Shown: one piece after another, positions 52,284 to 63,690 of the stretch
Layout: every line of letters starts with the position of its first letter
Position numbering within the stretch: the stretch's first letter is position 1
Assembly: GCA_015501585.1 (NCBI GenBank)
Contig: JADNRY010000093.1
Coordinates: forward strand, 62,001 to 126,000
Direction: 5' to 3'
From: Rhodocollybia butyracea
Lineage: Eukaryota > Basidiomycota > Agaricomycetes > Agaricales > Omphalotaceae
Length of the DNA: 64,000 bases
Made by a program: the position numbers and the translations under genes
The notes under the pieces: generated by a model
What the model was told of the DNA's origin: nothing
Database searches by the model: none
Seen by the model: only the letters and a program-made list of their open reading frames with translations

Positions 52284-53517
52284 AATCATGGTTCAGGAAC
52301 TTGAAGTGGTTTAACGGAGATTACTAGCAGAGAATACCATATGTTGGAGAAACCAGGTAACATTTTGTGACACCATATGGAAATGGAAATGGAGTACACA
52401 ACTCAATCAGCGTGTGAGGGAAAAGTATCAGCCAGATTTTCTTTGTTCAAAATTCAAATAACAATCAAATAAACCTCTCTTTGAAATTTAAGCAGGCTTA
52501 GAGCTTGAGGTCTTAACTGAAATAAATTATAATTTTCTCCTTGACAATTTCATTTTTGGTGAAGTCTAGTACAGGTCCCTAAGATCCAGGACAGTATTTC
52601 ATTTTTCAGTGGCCCAAGACACCAAACTTCTTAAATATCAAACAATGGAAATTTTTGCCGGAAGGAGCCTTATTACTGTAAGGTGCCATCTTATTGTTAG
52701 ATATATTTCACAACACTTAACCCGTACAGTGACCACACTTCAAGGTACTCACATAGCGTGCTCGACGTCCGGATTAGAGATTTTCACAAGACAAAGCAGG
52801 GTATATCACCTGTTGGAGGCAAAAGTCCAACAGACTTTGCCACGTTTCCACCACTGCGAAATGTTTGTACACCATCACTCATGAAGGCCTGCAATAATAA
52901 CCACCACGGTTCTCCACGGACAAGTTCGTGGGTAATATACAAAAGGAAATCTCTGACATCTTACAGAGGTCCAAAGCAGTGGGTATGGGTCTGTCCTGAG
53001 CACGTTGAAGCAAATTCCATAATCTTCTTCGTCTTCTGCTGAAGGTAAAACATGGTAGGGAACTCAGTCATCTAGACAGATTTTCCTGGCATGCAGCACG
53101 CAACCCCTCACAAAAGGCCGCTCTGCGTCACTATTTCCTCTCTCGCAAGTCAGTGCCGAGCTCACTAAGCTTCGTCATTTGCCAGTACTGTACTTCTATG
53201 TACAGAGGCGACGGTAACGGGTGACGCAGGCCCCATCGTGTTGCCTAAGTATGGTGAGAGGTGTCAATGGCTTAAGAGGCATTAGAGGGCGGTTCTTGGG
53301 GATGTAATACGTGAAGCAGATGACACTATGGAAGAGAATACGCGTGATAAAGAAGGAGAGGGCGAAGAAGACGTTGGAGCGGAGGCGGGGAAACTGCTGA
53401 AGGGGTAATTCTTCAAGGCTATATGATGAATGAAAAAAAAACAGTCCAAAGATTTGAACTAAGTATGAAAACAGACTGGACCTGTCAAGGTTCTAGTACA
53501 GCTCACTCTGATTCTAA
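52284..53517. other. 3' flank of DUF6534 A and inner end of left arm
   Basis: No gene recognised. 52730-52870 is the innermost stretch recognisable in the opposite arm. The rest up to the tRNA shows nothing. Confidence 0.5.
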
Positions 53518-53601
53518 GGCTACCTGGCGCAATGGTAGCGCGTTTGGCTTCGATTGCTGAATGGTACCAAAAGGTTGCAGGTTCGAGTCCTGCGGTGGTC
53601 A
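53518..53601 (+). tRNA. tRNA-Arg (anticodon TCG) with 12-nt intron
   Basis: The full cloverleaf can be drawn. The acceptor GGCTACC pairs with GGTGGTC (two G-T wobbles). The D arm is GCGC-AATGGTA-GCGC. The anticodon stem is TTTGG/CCAAA. The T arm is GCAGG-TTCGAGT-CCTGC, with discriminator A. The 19-nt anticodon loop is explained by a 12-nt intron at 53554-53565, directly after the base 3' of the anticodon (TCG, 53550-53552), the canonical position. Box A (TGGCGCAATGG) and box B (GGTTCGAGTCC) fit pol III promoters. A T5 run at 53607 can terminate. It lies in the spacer of the inverted duplication. Confidence 0.82.
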
Positions 53602-54045
53602 CTATGTTTTTCAAGAAGACGAAGTGGAGCTTTTTCCCCCTTCAGACGACTCCGCTGTGAGATTATCAGCATGCTCACACAATATTTAATAATGCTTGCC
53701 GGTGATACAGCTTAAAACCATCAGACGAACCGATTCTGTCTGCATAGCTTGCAGAACGCCAGAGTAACAATGGGGTTGCCACAAGACTCGTGACAGTGTT
53801 TGTTTTAACCTTGAAGATTGCGCAGGTCATCTGCACTGTTGGTTCTTACTGGTCAGGCAGAAGATATAGAACCAGATATAGGACACATAGGAACAAAGAA
53901 GTATTTTAGCGTGTGACATTAAGATAGATGATTTGAGAGGTAGTAATGCATGTGTAGAAGCTGTTGAAAAAGAGAAGAGTTTAAAACAAGATGCCGCGCT
54001 ATGATGCTTCACAAATTGTCCAATTTTTGATGATGAAGACTAGGA
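53602..54045. other. Intergenic after tRNA
   Basis: No coding or repeat signal seen beyond the pol III terminator run and the 3' flank of the RNA-binding protein gene. Confidence 0.55.
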
Positions 54046-55948
54046 TTACGGTCTTCTGTACACCTCGGCTGGAGTGTCACGAGCATCACGTCCAGAACGG
54101 GCATAGTCCCTGCTAGAGCGCGGAGGAGGAGGCCCAGGAGGAGTGCTTGCATAACTTCCGTTGGGGCCAGAAGGATAATCATACGCGGCAGAACGAGGAG
54201 GGGGACTTGCAGAACGCCTGTTAGAAGCTTAGTGGAATGATAGTGAACGAAAGTGGATGAATTTTACCTCGAGTATCTGTCTGGAACAGGGGCAACACGA
54301 GCAGGATAGTCCGCATAGCGAGGAGGAGTTACTGGCCTGGCACGGTCGCGGTAATCGTAATCACTAAAGAAGGTCAGGTGATAGTGTAGAAAGCATCGAG
54401 CAGACTCACCGTGGTGGAGGGTAATCTTCGCGATACCTGGGGGGCGTCCGAGGTCTTCCGACCACCACAGGAGGAGGTGGAGGCGCATAGCTAGCACTAG
54501 GATATTTTGAATCACGGTTATAGCGATCATAGCGATCGTAGGCAGCATAGGGAGATGGTGGAGCACCACGATAAGCAGGTTCAGCATAGCGGCTACTACT
54601 ACGGTACTCAGCAGCGGGAGGAGGAGGTACAAGGCGGTCCCGTTCTCTAGGAGGATAGTCGTCATAGCGAGAGCGAGGCGGCGGGGGTACATAGTAATCA
54701 CGAGGAGGCGGGGAAGGAGGCCTACGGTAGTCCCGAGGAGGATAATCGTAACGAGCATCACGAGAATCGCGAACATCCCGAGCATCACGAGGAGGTAAGT
54801 AGTCTCGTCCTATACGGTCAATCAGTGGAGCATCACCGATACGATGAGAATCAGTGCTGCTGGGAGCCCTGTTGAACACTGAGTCTCAGAGTACCAGTGA
54901 GGGAAGGCAAGTACTAACGGAGGATGGTGGGGGCATTCCCTGTAGAAAGGAAATCAGAAGCGTATTTTTACCACTACCAGTACTTGGAACTCACCTAGCC
55001 CAATGACCCATCTGCCCACATCTGAAACATGATAAGGGATCACTTGTGTATTTGGCGGTTCTACCTCCTCCGCGCGACAATTCAACTCTGATTTTATTAC
55101 CCATGAAATGACCTTCGTGATATTTCCTCACACTAGTTTCTGCAGCTTCACGAGATTCGAATTCCTGGTGGGACCAAAGATGAGTACATGCCACATTAAA
55201 GTGACAAAGTACATACGACGAAACCGTATCCAACTCTGAAAGACACAAGGCAACATGGTGATTGTGAGTCGCGACACAACACCGCAGAAAAGCATAAACG
55301 CACTTTAGTTCGATAGCCACAATAGTCCCTATTTTTCCGAAGCAATTTTGTAGGTCCTCTGTTCTCGTATTTTCGGGAAGCCCACCAATGTAAACTTTAT
55401 TCGGCTAGACAGACAGCAGAAAGTAAACACCCAGAATGATTCGGAAAAGGTTGAGAAGGCGACGTTGCCAGGAGAAAACAAGCTTCAAAGGAACAAAGAG
55501 CCAACACCAGAGCTTCGAAAAGAAGATAGCAAGCCACAACAAAAACCCGCACGTAGCAAGGCCGGACCTGTCCGATTTTGTGTTTGTGTTTTTCTCGTCA
55601 AGAACACATTAACAAGTGTAGATATAGCTGGGCTGCTGTGTGTTGCTCTTACCAGAAAACAAAGAAAGGACACAGGATAGACAGAGAAGAACACCTAAGC
55701 ACCTTGACTTGCTTTTCACGATACGAAGGAGGCTCGAGATCCGGCTTTGGAGGAATTGAGGCGTCGACACTGGAGCCACGAGGGTAATCAATATTTTCTG
55801 AATCCTGGGCAGGTAGTTTGCGATGGTTATCGCCGCCATTAATAGGATCTGAGCCGCCTCCGCCATTGGGACCCATTGCGTGCTCATCTTTTTCGCGCCA
55901 ACTAGTCTGGTTCTGGTCACCGTCCAGTGCAGCAGAGGGAGACGACAT
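54046..55948 (-). CDS. RRM plus CCHC zinc-knuckle RNA-binding protein, Arg/Asp/Tyr-rich tail
   Basis: The ATG at 55948 starts MSSPSAALDGDQNQTSW, a disordered leader ending SYREKQ. The RRM opens NKVYIGGLPENTRTEDLQN (RNP2 VYIGGL). It continues FGKIGTIVAIELK, then a 19-nt exon (55217-55235) giving VGYGFV to build RNP1 (VGYGFVEF), and ends HFMGNKIRVELSRGG. The zinc knuckle is CFRCGQMGHWAREC. The tail is rich in RD, RY and PP (DARDVRDSRDARYDYPPRDY), ending EVYRRP. The order RRM, knuckle, charged tail resembles SR splicing factors of the SRSF7 (9G8) kind, so a nuclear pre-mRNA role is likely. A long intron of roughly 320 nt (about 55405-55725) separates the leader from the RRM. The junction between the knuckle exon and the tail exon (~54880-54930) is one base out in my reading and needs transcript data. 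Confidence 0.85.
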
Positions 55949-56146
55949 CGAGATAATGGGGGTAAGCTTAAAGAATTTTTTCGAAAGCTTACTCAGCAGG
56001 GCGCTTCTCATAACCGGCTTCGGCATACAATGAACCGAGAATTAGTGTACAAATCCAAACGTCCGCAAGTACAAGTTCGTAGTCGTAGTTACTTAATGGG
56101 CTAGTAGGTGTAGTAATATCATGTAGGTCATAAGCCTACCTTATGC

Positions 56147-58141
56147 TTAAGACAAGGTCCAAATTCCAGTCACAACGCAAACCACCATTGCACTCAACAT
56201 TCCCAGCAGCATCTGGTTCCCACCCAACAACGAAACCGCTCCAGATTTCGGACCGGACGAGCCGGACGAGCCAGATGAAGACGAAGGATTAGACGCAGCA
56301 ATTCCACTCGGCAATTTGGGAACAAACGTAGCCGTGGGAGAAGGAACACAAGAAGTTTCAGCAGCCGTTGCAGCAGCGGTTCCCGATGCTCCCAGAGGGT
56401 TTACGGACCCATTGCCTGAGAAGCTACAAGATTGGGGTTGCATATTATTGAGCTCGTAGTATTGGTTCATAGCGAAAGAAAGCTTGATGGCTGAAAAAAC
56501 AAGATCAATCGACAAAATGTATGCATTGGTGAGTTGACTTACTAGGATCACATCCAGACAAAACTCCATATGTTCCCGAGGTACCGTTGGATCCAATATC
56601 ATTGCAAGAAGCTCCTGCCTGGCCAAGCAGGCCACAGGCGACGTTGATGAGGTCACCTACAATTGCAGAGTAGTTACTGGTCGGAGGCACGAATTTACAA
56701 CCAAAAGTGGCCTCGAGACAGTCGCAAGCGGCTTCGTTAGGAGTCCCGGGCAACGTAGTAGACGCAGCGAATGAACTGTTTTGCGTGGGGCAAGCAGGGT
56801 ACGTAGCGGAAGACGAGCCCGATGAAGGTGTATTGGGAGGCGATGTAACGTTACCATATTGACCTGCGAGCAACATGAAGTCACTTCCCGTCGTGACGGT
56901 GCTGCCATCGGCAGAAATATTGACCATCCCGAACTGTCCTTGAGGGCTCGTGGCAGGGAAATACGAAAAAGCAACACCGCCAGACCAGACGGGGCTCATC
57001 TGCGTGCTGAATAGTGCAGCAACTTCAGTCCAGAGACGTGGAGGGGAAGTGATGCAACCGAATTCACTAAAGTATGCAGCGACGTTGTAACCTGCGAAAT
57101 CGGCCTCAACGCCAGCATAAGCTGCCTCGAAAGATGAGTCGCCACACCATTCACTGTAGAGCAACACATAAGACCATCATCAAAAAGTCGGCAAGAGTAT
57201 GCATACTAGTTATTCAACCCGTAAATATCTATGGAGGTTGCTGCGGAATTGGTGTTGGACGGGTCACAGGATAAAAAGTTGGCAACAGGAACACGGAAGT
57301 TCGAGACTCCGTCAATGGCGGCATATCCAACGAGGGCAGACGATGAAATAGAATTGCTATCGGAGAGAATACATCAGGACACGAAGCAGCATGAATTCAT
57401 TTAACACACAGATAGGCTTTGACGTCGCGAGCTGCGGCCTTGATAAACGTGGTTATGTCTGTTCCATTCGCCAAAACGACTTCATTTCCGACATTGTAAG
57501 CTAGAACGTTATCGTATTTGTTGAAAGCATTAATAGTCTCGAGATATTCATCCAGAAGATTTGTCGACCAAGCAGGCGAGGTAGGATCAAAGGTGCCATT
57601 CAGGGGAAGAGCGAGGTCGATACTGTTAAAGCGAGTTAGTTTCCATATTAATCTGAGGGGTGTGGAGCGCACATGGTATAAATTCCAGCACCACTGAAAG
57701 TGCTCATGCAACCGTCATGATTAAGCGAAGAGTCCACGCTGTATACACGGATAGTGTTGACGCCGAGTTGCTGAAGGAAAGGCAAGTCTCGAGAGCACGC
57801 CGAAGAATTTGAAAGCGGGTCAACAAAAGTGGAAGGAGTCTAAAATGGGTTCAAATTAGAAATCGTTTGAGAAAGTATGGGCAATCATACCCCGAGGGTA
57901 TTATCTGCTGAAGCAACAACAACGCCTTGTTCTTGGTATGCAACGCCCTTGATATAGAATCGGTTACCGGAGGAATCGTAGAGATACCTATCAAATGAGA
58001 GATTCAGCAACTCGACCAGAAATCGACCAGTAAAACTTCGACTCACCTTCCAGACCGAGTGATTTTGGATAGCGCCTGAGCAGTGCCAAAGTACGAGGCT
58101 GCAAAAAGAAACACAGCGGAAAATGACGATAATTTCACCAT
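56147..58141 (-). CDS. GPI-anchored beta-1,3-glucanosyltransferase (GH72, with CBM43/X8)
   Basis: MVKLSSFSAVFLFAASYFGT at 58141 is a signal peptide. The GH72 domain reads KITRSGRYLYDSSGNRFYIK, GVAYQEQG, LGVNTIRVYSVD and MIDLALPLNGTFDPTSPAWS. The acid/base Glu is in YNVGNEV and the nucleophile Glu in YFSEFGC; GGVAFSYFP follows. A Cys-rich CBM43 (X8) module follows: CDCLEATFGCKF, VGDLINVACGLLG and AGASCNDIG. A Ser/Gly stretch ends in a hydrophobic tail (LLGMLSAMVVCVVTGIWTLS) typical of GPI attachment. The enzyme cuts and re-joins beta-1,3-glucan chains outside the plasma membrane, elongating wall glucan; the CBM43-bearing GAS1/GEL4 subclass is the closest type. Introns are short and regular. 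It looks intact and lies in the spacer of the inverted duplication. Confidence 0.93.
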
Positions 58142-59268
58142 TTTCACTTTTTGTACGACTTGGTGGGAGCAGAAGAGACGAAAGGAGCGCCCCGTTTATT
58201 TCGGTTGACTTCGGTTTACATACTCATGGTTTCAGCATTTTTATATGCGTTCAGGGTTTCTTGCACAGCCTTACATACATACGTCGATCAAATTCAACAT
58301 CAAAGGCACCAGCGCAGATTGGCTGCACCCATCCGTCCACAGTTAGCGCTAATGGAAGGTTAAACAGGTTCGATTATTTTTTAATCGTCGATGGGAGGAA
58401 CAGAAGTTTGGAGTTTCGCATGGTGAGTACACAAAATATAGAACTTCCTCCAGCTTCTTCCTTGCTCGAATGGGGACTAAAGTCATCTGGCCAACGTATC
58501 GCTGTAAATCCACCGAAGTCGCGTGGAAGCCAAGGAACTAAAGATGCCGAAAGATTAAATTCAGTAAAACGTGAAGGCGTCGGATGTGAATTCGCGTGCG
58601 GAAACTTCGAGGTTGCAACGAGCTCGGCGCTGACCGAACGAAAAGAAATAACGACGCGGAATGGATCCCGTTAATTCCGCATTTGGGGGCCCCATTTACA
58701 CCAGGATGTCATCGAGTGTTCTACCTCGCGCGCGCGGCAGAGGACCGCTGTCCTTTGGACTTTATCCAGGCGTTTACATCGGAAACATTCCGCGGTGGCA
58801 AAGTGCGACTTTTGCCCAATTTTTGCCTCCGAAGGTGATATATCCTGCTTTGTCTTGTGGAAATCTCAGCTACGGACTTCGACGGCCAAAGTGCGGTCAT
58901 GGTATGAGTGGATTGTGAAAGATATCTAATCCAAGGTCTTGGACCTTCAGACTTCACAAAAAAAAAAAAACATCGAGAAGAACAATTCAGCCAGCTACGT
59001 GGGCGAAATTTGGGCGCTGACTAGACTCGAGCCACCACTTTTCTACACTTTGATGAAGTTCAATCAAAGATGTCACCTCTGCCGAGGAAGTGATATCAAC
59101 TCACAACTAGGCAGCAGGGACTGGTTCGAGTCTAGGCGCTGACACTTCTTCCCTTATACACTAATTGAGCCATGTAATTCATGTACACTGTCACAAAAAG
59201 TGTGTTTATTTCTCCAAATCATATACTATCCCATATTAAACCATTTCCGGAGGCAAGTTCATTGCTGA
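58142..59268. other. GH72 promoter and inner end of the right arm
   Basis: No gene supported; the plus-strand ORF at 58123-58674 has no signature. 58770-58930 is the inner homologous end of the inverted duplication. A run of 13 A is at 58958. Confidence 0.5.
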
Positions 59269-61208
59269 GTGACTTTATTTTCCTCTTCTTTCATCATCTG
59301 AGAGTATAGCCGTAAGAATATGTATTTGAAAGAGGGAAAGTTGAAACAAACATGCGCCGATGTGATGTGTTCTTCCGAAGAGGGCGGATAGTGGGATGAC
59401 GGAGCTGCAAAACTGACACCGGCCGCAACAGTAGAGCGTGGCGCAGCCTGGAAACCCCGCGTATGAGTGCGGGTGCTAGAGCCATCACAGCCGAGACTCG
59501 ACTACACACCTCAAACCTTAGATTTGACCCTAATACTATTTCCGATCTCTGTGCATCCCTAATGTACTCGCGGGCGTTGAGATTGGCGAGGACAGTGTTG
59601 CAATAGAGCGGGCAGAGAAGATAGTAGATGGTTCCATAGGTCTGGGCACTGCCAGCAATGGACTGAAGACATTCAAGATTGGAAGGAAACATAGATACTA
59701 TTCGCACTCACTGCAACAAGAGATGCTAGAGCAACAGACGCTGTCCAGAATCCGGAGTTTATGGTTAAAGTGATCAGTCTGACGACCATTTCATGCGACC
59801 TAGCCAGAATTCTTGAGTATATGCGAGCCACAATACAAATAAAATACGATACCCAGCAGCCCCCTTTGACTCCTTGAAAAGCCAATACGTCATGCAAGCA
59901 GCAATCCCAGCGTCAATAGCGACAGGAAATGCATTAGATGCGATTGTCGGGTTCTATGTAGTCTCCTCATTAGGTGAAAACAAACATGGATTAGCCAGGA
60001 AAAGAATACGAACAATGAATGTCTTGGCTGTTAAATGCTGATTGTTGTTTGTAGTAAAGCTATGTAGGTGTAGGCCACTGGTACTCCGTACACGTATAAA
60101 AATATGACATACGAAATATGAAGATCAACTGTAAGAACACTGTGAGCACTTTTGTGGCAGCCACATTTATAGTTGCATCGAAGTGCTTACTCGCTTCTAC
60201 GACTGAATAGCGGGTCTGAGGTCAGCGTCAACAACATTTGGTATACAAAGAGCACTCACCTAGTTGCCCTATGATCAAAGGGAGCTTTTCGAGATCCTCA
60301 ATGAATCAGGTCAAAGGACGGTGTGTTTTCAGTGTACTCACAAATATGATAGGAAATAATAACCGCCTGCTGACTACTTGCGAATAAGTCAAAGGTTCAA
60401 ACGCAAAATAAAGGAAAAGTTACACACATATATAAAGGCGATATGTAAAAAAGCATTGGGCTACCAAAGCAGTGAGGGCCTAAAGCGCATATATTCAGCA
60501 AAATGACCCCGATATCAAAGTATATCCTACGTACTGTCATCAAAGCCTCGACCTTAAGAAAAATCATCCATTTGTGATCTCAGCGGCTACAGTATGAACA
60601 AGTGACATACAGAGTTCTCTCTAGTGCAACGTCAGTGGATCATATGCATATAAGTAAAGAAGAAACTAACTTTTGATCAACAAATAACGCTGCGGGATTT
60701 CCCCAGGATGCGATCAGGACAAAATACTCTGAGGGAGAGTTGAGATATGGAAAGTCATCGCGAAAGACTGCTTGCCTGGCTGAATGATAGAGAAGAGCTG
60801 AACTGTCAACATGGACCTGTAATTTCTGTCATGAGCCTCGTGAATGTGCATCTTACCAGAATAGCTCACCACAACACTACGACCTATGTTTTCCTTCAAG
60901 ATCAAACGGAGTGATTGAAAAGAATGCATACCAGGATTTTGAAGACAGTCTTGTCTTTAGGATAACTGACGAAGCGTAAGGGATAATAATTTTTATCTTG
61001 TTCTCCGACGTACTGGATGAAATAAGTAAATCTTCCAAGGGGGGCATTAGTGACGGATCCGTGTAGGCAAACAAAAAAAATCGTACATCTGCATGCACGA
61101 GATCCCCCACAGTGCTGAAACAATGTGGGCAGAAATGTACACTCCACCATAGACACCACTGAGATCAAGAGTCGAACCTGGGACTGGAAAAGAGGTTGGG
61201 GTAGACAT
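59269..61208 (-). CDS. DUF6534-type multi-pass membrane protein, copy B
   Basis: Mirror paralogue of copy A with the same exon-intron plan. The ATG at 61208 begins MSTPTSFPVPGSTLDLSG, then VYISAHIVSALWGISCMQ. Later exons give FTYFIQYVGEQDKNYYPLRF, SWGNPAALF, TALVAQCFFTYRLYI, FPVAIDAGIAACMTYWLF, RLITLTINSGFWTASVALAS and YGTIYYLLCPLYCNTVLANL. The last exon ends EEENKVTQQ with TGA at 59269-59271. Each exon I checked is open and in phase, so both copies seem functional. Its 10-nt exon (60611-60620, AGAGTTCTCT on the plus strand) and 12-nt exon are kept. One donor, GT in copy A (50739), is GC here (plus-strand bases 60774-60775). The C-terminal tail differs most between copies. Confidence 0.85.
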
Positions 61209-61232
61209 GCTTCTTGTATATAAAGCAACTTG

Positions 61233-61270
61233 AGGTCTTAAGTACTCAAAATCGAGGCAACATCACTTAC
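61233..61270 (-). promoter_or_regulatory. Conserved upstream block of DUF6534 gene B
   Basis: Reverse complement carries GTAAGTGATGTTGCC then TTGAGTACTTAAGACCT, the counterpart of 50229-50267, 25-62 bp before the start codon at 61208. Confidence 0.4.
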
Positions 61271-62106
61271 GAAATACCGTAGTGCTCTATACCAGATAGC
61301 GGACAATCCTCGATTCCTTGTTTCACTGACAGTTTCATCAGATCTTCCAGCGCCATGTATGAGGCTACGTCCGACAATGCCCGGTGGACTGTGCAAAAAT
61401 GACATCAAGTATAATTTTTCAGGATGCCGACTGTTGCTGAGAATAGAAAAGGAGTTCACATCAGTTGACATACCCGTATCCGAGATTGATAGATGATACA
61501 CAGCGTATGGCATGGGCGTTCAAAGGTGTTCAAGCGTTAGCCTGCTAAAATGTTAGGGGATGTGATACCATGTGCCTGTGATACTGTGGTACCTTGTTTG
61601 ATTGTTACTGTGGAGTAAAATATTCGGGATCGTCCACATTGAGCGTAGTTAGCTACAGTGTCATTAGTCGCGAATGAGTCGTACAAAAACGGCCTAAACC
61701 AGAAAAAACTATACATCAGGTGGCAAAGTACTCTGGATGTTAAAGCGCTAATTGCGCGTTAGATGTTAGGGCTGGGAAGTATTTGCAAGCCATTGTCAAC
61801 AGACATGCAAGAAAACAACAACAAGAATACTCACTGGGGTGTCTTGAGGAAGTATAGTAACTAGACGCTCAATAAACGCCCATGCCACGTTTCGGTGGAA
61901 CTTTTCTGACTTCAAAACTTTTCACCGTTCGTATAAAACTTTTCGGCCAGTATCATACGAATCAACATAGGGGCTTAGGGCCGTCCTTTTGTGCGAATTC
62001 TCAGCCAATTTCCAAAAAAGAAACAGTTATTGTTGGGTAGGCTGCTAGGAGAGGGCAGCTCTCAATCGACTCACTTGTTACTAGTACTATAGTAGGTACA
62101 GTAACT

Positions 62107-62137
62107 GAAAGTGCGGGCCCAGCGCGTGAACACTTTC
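62107..62137. repeat. Short palindromic element, copy 3
   Basis: Thirty-one bases from GAAAGTG to CACTTTC with a GGGCCCAGCGCG centre. Equivalent in position to the left-arm copy at 49893-49924. Confidence 0.45.
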
Positions 62138-63164
62138 CGCCAACAAAGATGGAGTAGTATGTATCTGCCCTCATTTATAAGAGGGTTTTTGCTTTCTTCG
62201 ATCCGAGGTGATAGAAGATGATAGGTTCCCGAATTTAAGACGCTCGCGACACAGCGCGACACTCGGTGATTACCACCGTACTTTGTGCTACAATATAAAC
62301 TAACCAGGGAGGTGTGCGCTTCCTTATACCGGGAAGTCATTACTTAGCAGTAGCATGAGGGGACGAAGGGTTGGGCTGTGCGGAGCCTGCTTAGATCAAT
62401 CGTATCTAATCATGCCATGTGACCTAAATTAGTTGGCGTTAAAGGGTTTGCATACGTTACTTCAAAGCGAGCATGCTTCTCTAGTCTTGTCGCGTTTGTT
62501 CGGTGTTCAATACTCAATATCAATGTCCAGTTTCGTCTCAGCAAGAAACACAAAGCTTCAACGATCTGATTCTTGTCATATTTGACCTGAACGCCGACGC
62601 TCAAACTGCTTGAATGTCTAGACTGGAGCCCATGTGCTTTCCTTCTTTTTATATGTTTTCGCTGTAGACTCATGAACACAATGACCAGGAATCTTACTTT
62701 TTGACGGAGAGACTCATTTTCTGGTGAGTATTCACCGACACCCTTCAAGATTTGAACATGATTTTTCTCATTGCTCTCGCGAAACAGTCCCTCTTTACTT
62801 CACGCGCACGGTTTACCCGGACTAGCCAACCTCGTTCGCGATCACCTTAGTGGGCCGTTCGATCATTGCAATATCCACTACTTTTCCACTACTTTCTCCA
62901 CAATTTCCGAATAAACTTGAAGGCTCCCTCGGTTGACACAATGGGAAATTAGTATGTAGTGCAAGTGTTCCGGAGATGGATCGCTATGATCAAGCCAGTA
63001 GAGCTGAAAATCTGGACAGACTAGCGTCTACGCATCTACAAGTCGTACGACGACAGTATTCCTTGTAGCACATCGCGTTGGGCACTTTCTGACCTAATGT
63101 CTACCTCTCGCTCCATTTCCGAGTTGGGCCTATCTTGTTCTTTCGTTTATTCCACACAACTGCG

Positions 63165-63690
63165 TCGTCAGCCTGATCAGCGTCGGCCTCGGTCAGTCTG
63201 ACCCCGAAGAGTGGTCTTGGCTCTTTGGTTCTTTCTGAGACGCGTGGTCTGTTCGTAGATTTTGGGGGTAAGTATTGCATACTTGTATCTCTCAATCGCA
63301 GTTATTCATCAGTCTCTTTTCCAGTCGAACGTGGCACCAGGTTATGCGTAGGGTATGGTGTACCCATTGAGATTCGTATACTTACCGAAAAGTTCGCATC
63401 TGTCACAGCACATGTAAGATTCATTTTTCGTCGCGTTCTTGGTCTCGCTGCAGGTATCAACCTATCGGCTTATGTCCAATTGTATATAGTCTTTCTCATT
63501 TCGGGGATCATCGATCATTGTCGACTATGTAGTCCTGCGGAACTGGCTGGGGGGTGCTAGTTTTCATGGCCCAGGCAGTTGTCATTGCTCCCAGGCGTCG
63601 TGCCGGATTCATGGGTACTTGTGTAGCCTTGGATATGCATGGGTGTGGTCCTGGTTTGTGCTTGTGTTTCCCGTGTTTTGCTTCGAATAA
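63165..63690 (+). pseudogene. Decayed MBOAT/wax-synthase-like acyltransferase, right arm
   Basis: Reads VSLISVGLGQSDPEEWSW, then LFGSF, an in-frame TGA (63236-63238, where family members have Arg), then DAWSVRRFWG and a plausible intron. After it come VTAHVRFIFRRVLGLAAGIN and LSAYVQLYIVFLISGIID. The final block LGYAWVWSWFVLVFPVFC is in a different frame. The SGxxH catalytic His is again absent (SGIID). The stop fits a CGA to TGA change. The two relics kept different lesions, so they decayed independently at least in part. Confidence 0.6.

Larger units (their letters stand above)
48220..52870. repeat. Inverted duplication, left arm
   Basis: This arm carries a decayed MBOAT gene (-) then a DUF6534 gene (+). 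The right arm (58770-63840) carries the same two genes in mirror order. Similarity continues through introns and flanks. One end is near 48220, where CAAAGTTTGAACGTTTGA is shared with ~63818. The other is near 52870, where CACAAGACAAAGCAGG is shared with ~58850. Divergence is substantial, so the event is old. Confidence 0.8.
61209..63164. other. Region between copy B and the right-arm MBOAT relic
   Basis: Contains the conserved upstream block (61233-61270), a match of CTATCAGTGAA...GGATTGTCCGCTAT to 50099-50135 (plus strand 61300-61340 here) and the palindromic element. No gene supported. Confidence 0.5.

Noticed and set aside
53550..53552. Reading the tRNA as Glu (TTC) rather than Arg (TCG)
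   Set aside because: TTC would require a shifted loop without U33; TCG with an intron after the next base fits the canonical position.
54264..54788. 174-codon hydrophobic ORF overlapping the RNA-binding protein tail
   Set aside because: It is an alternative frame of the RD/RY-rich low-complexity coding region.
58123..58674. 183-codon plus-strand ORF upstream of GH72
   Set aside because: Overlaps the GH72 start region and promoter, with no signature or homologous copy in the other arm.
59105..59145. Possible tRNA T arm (CTGGTTCGAGTCTAG)
   Set aside because: No matching D or anticodon arm upstream and the stem is imperfect.
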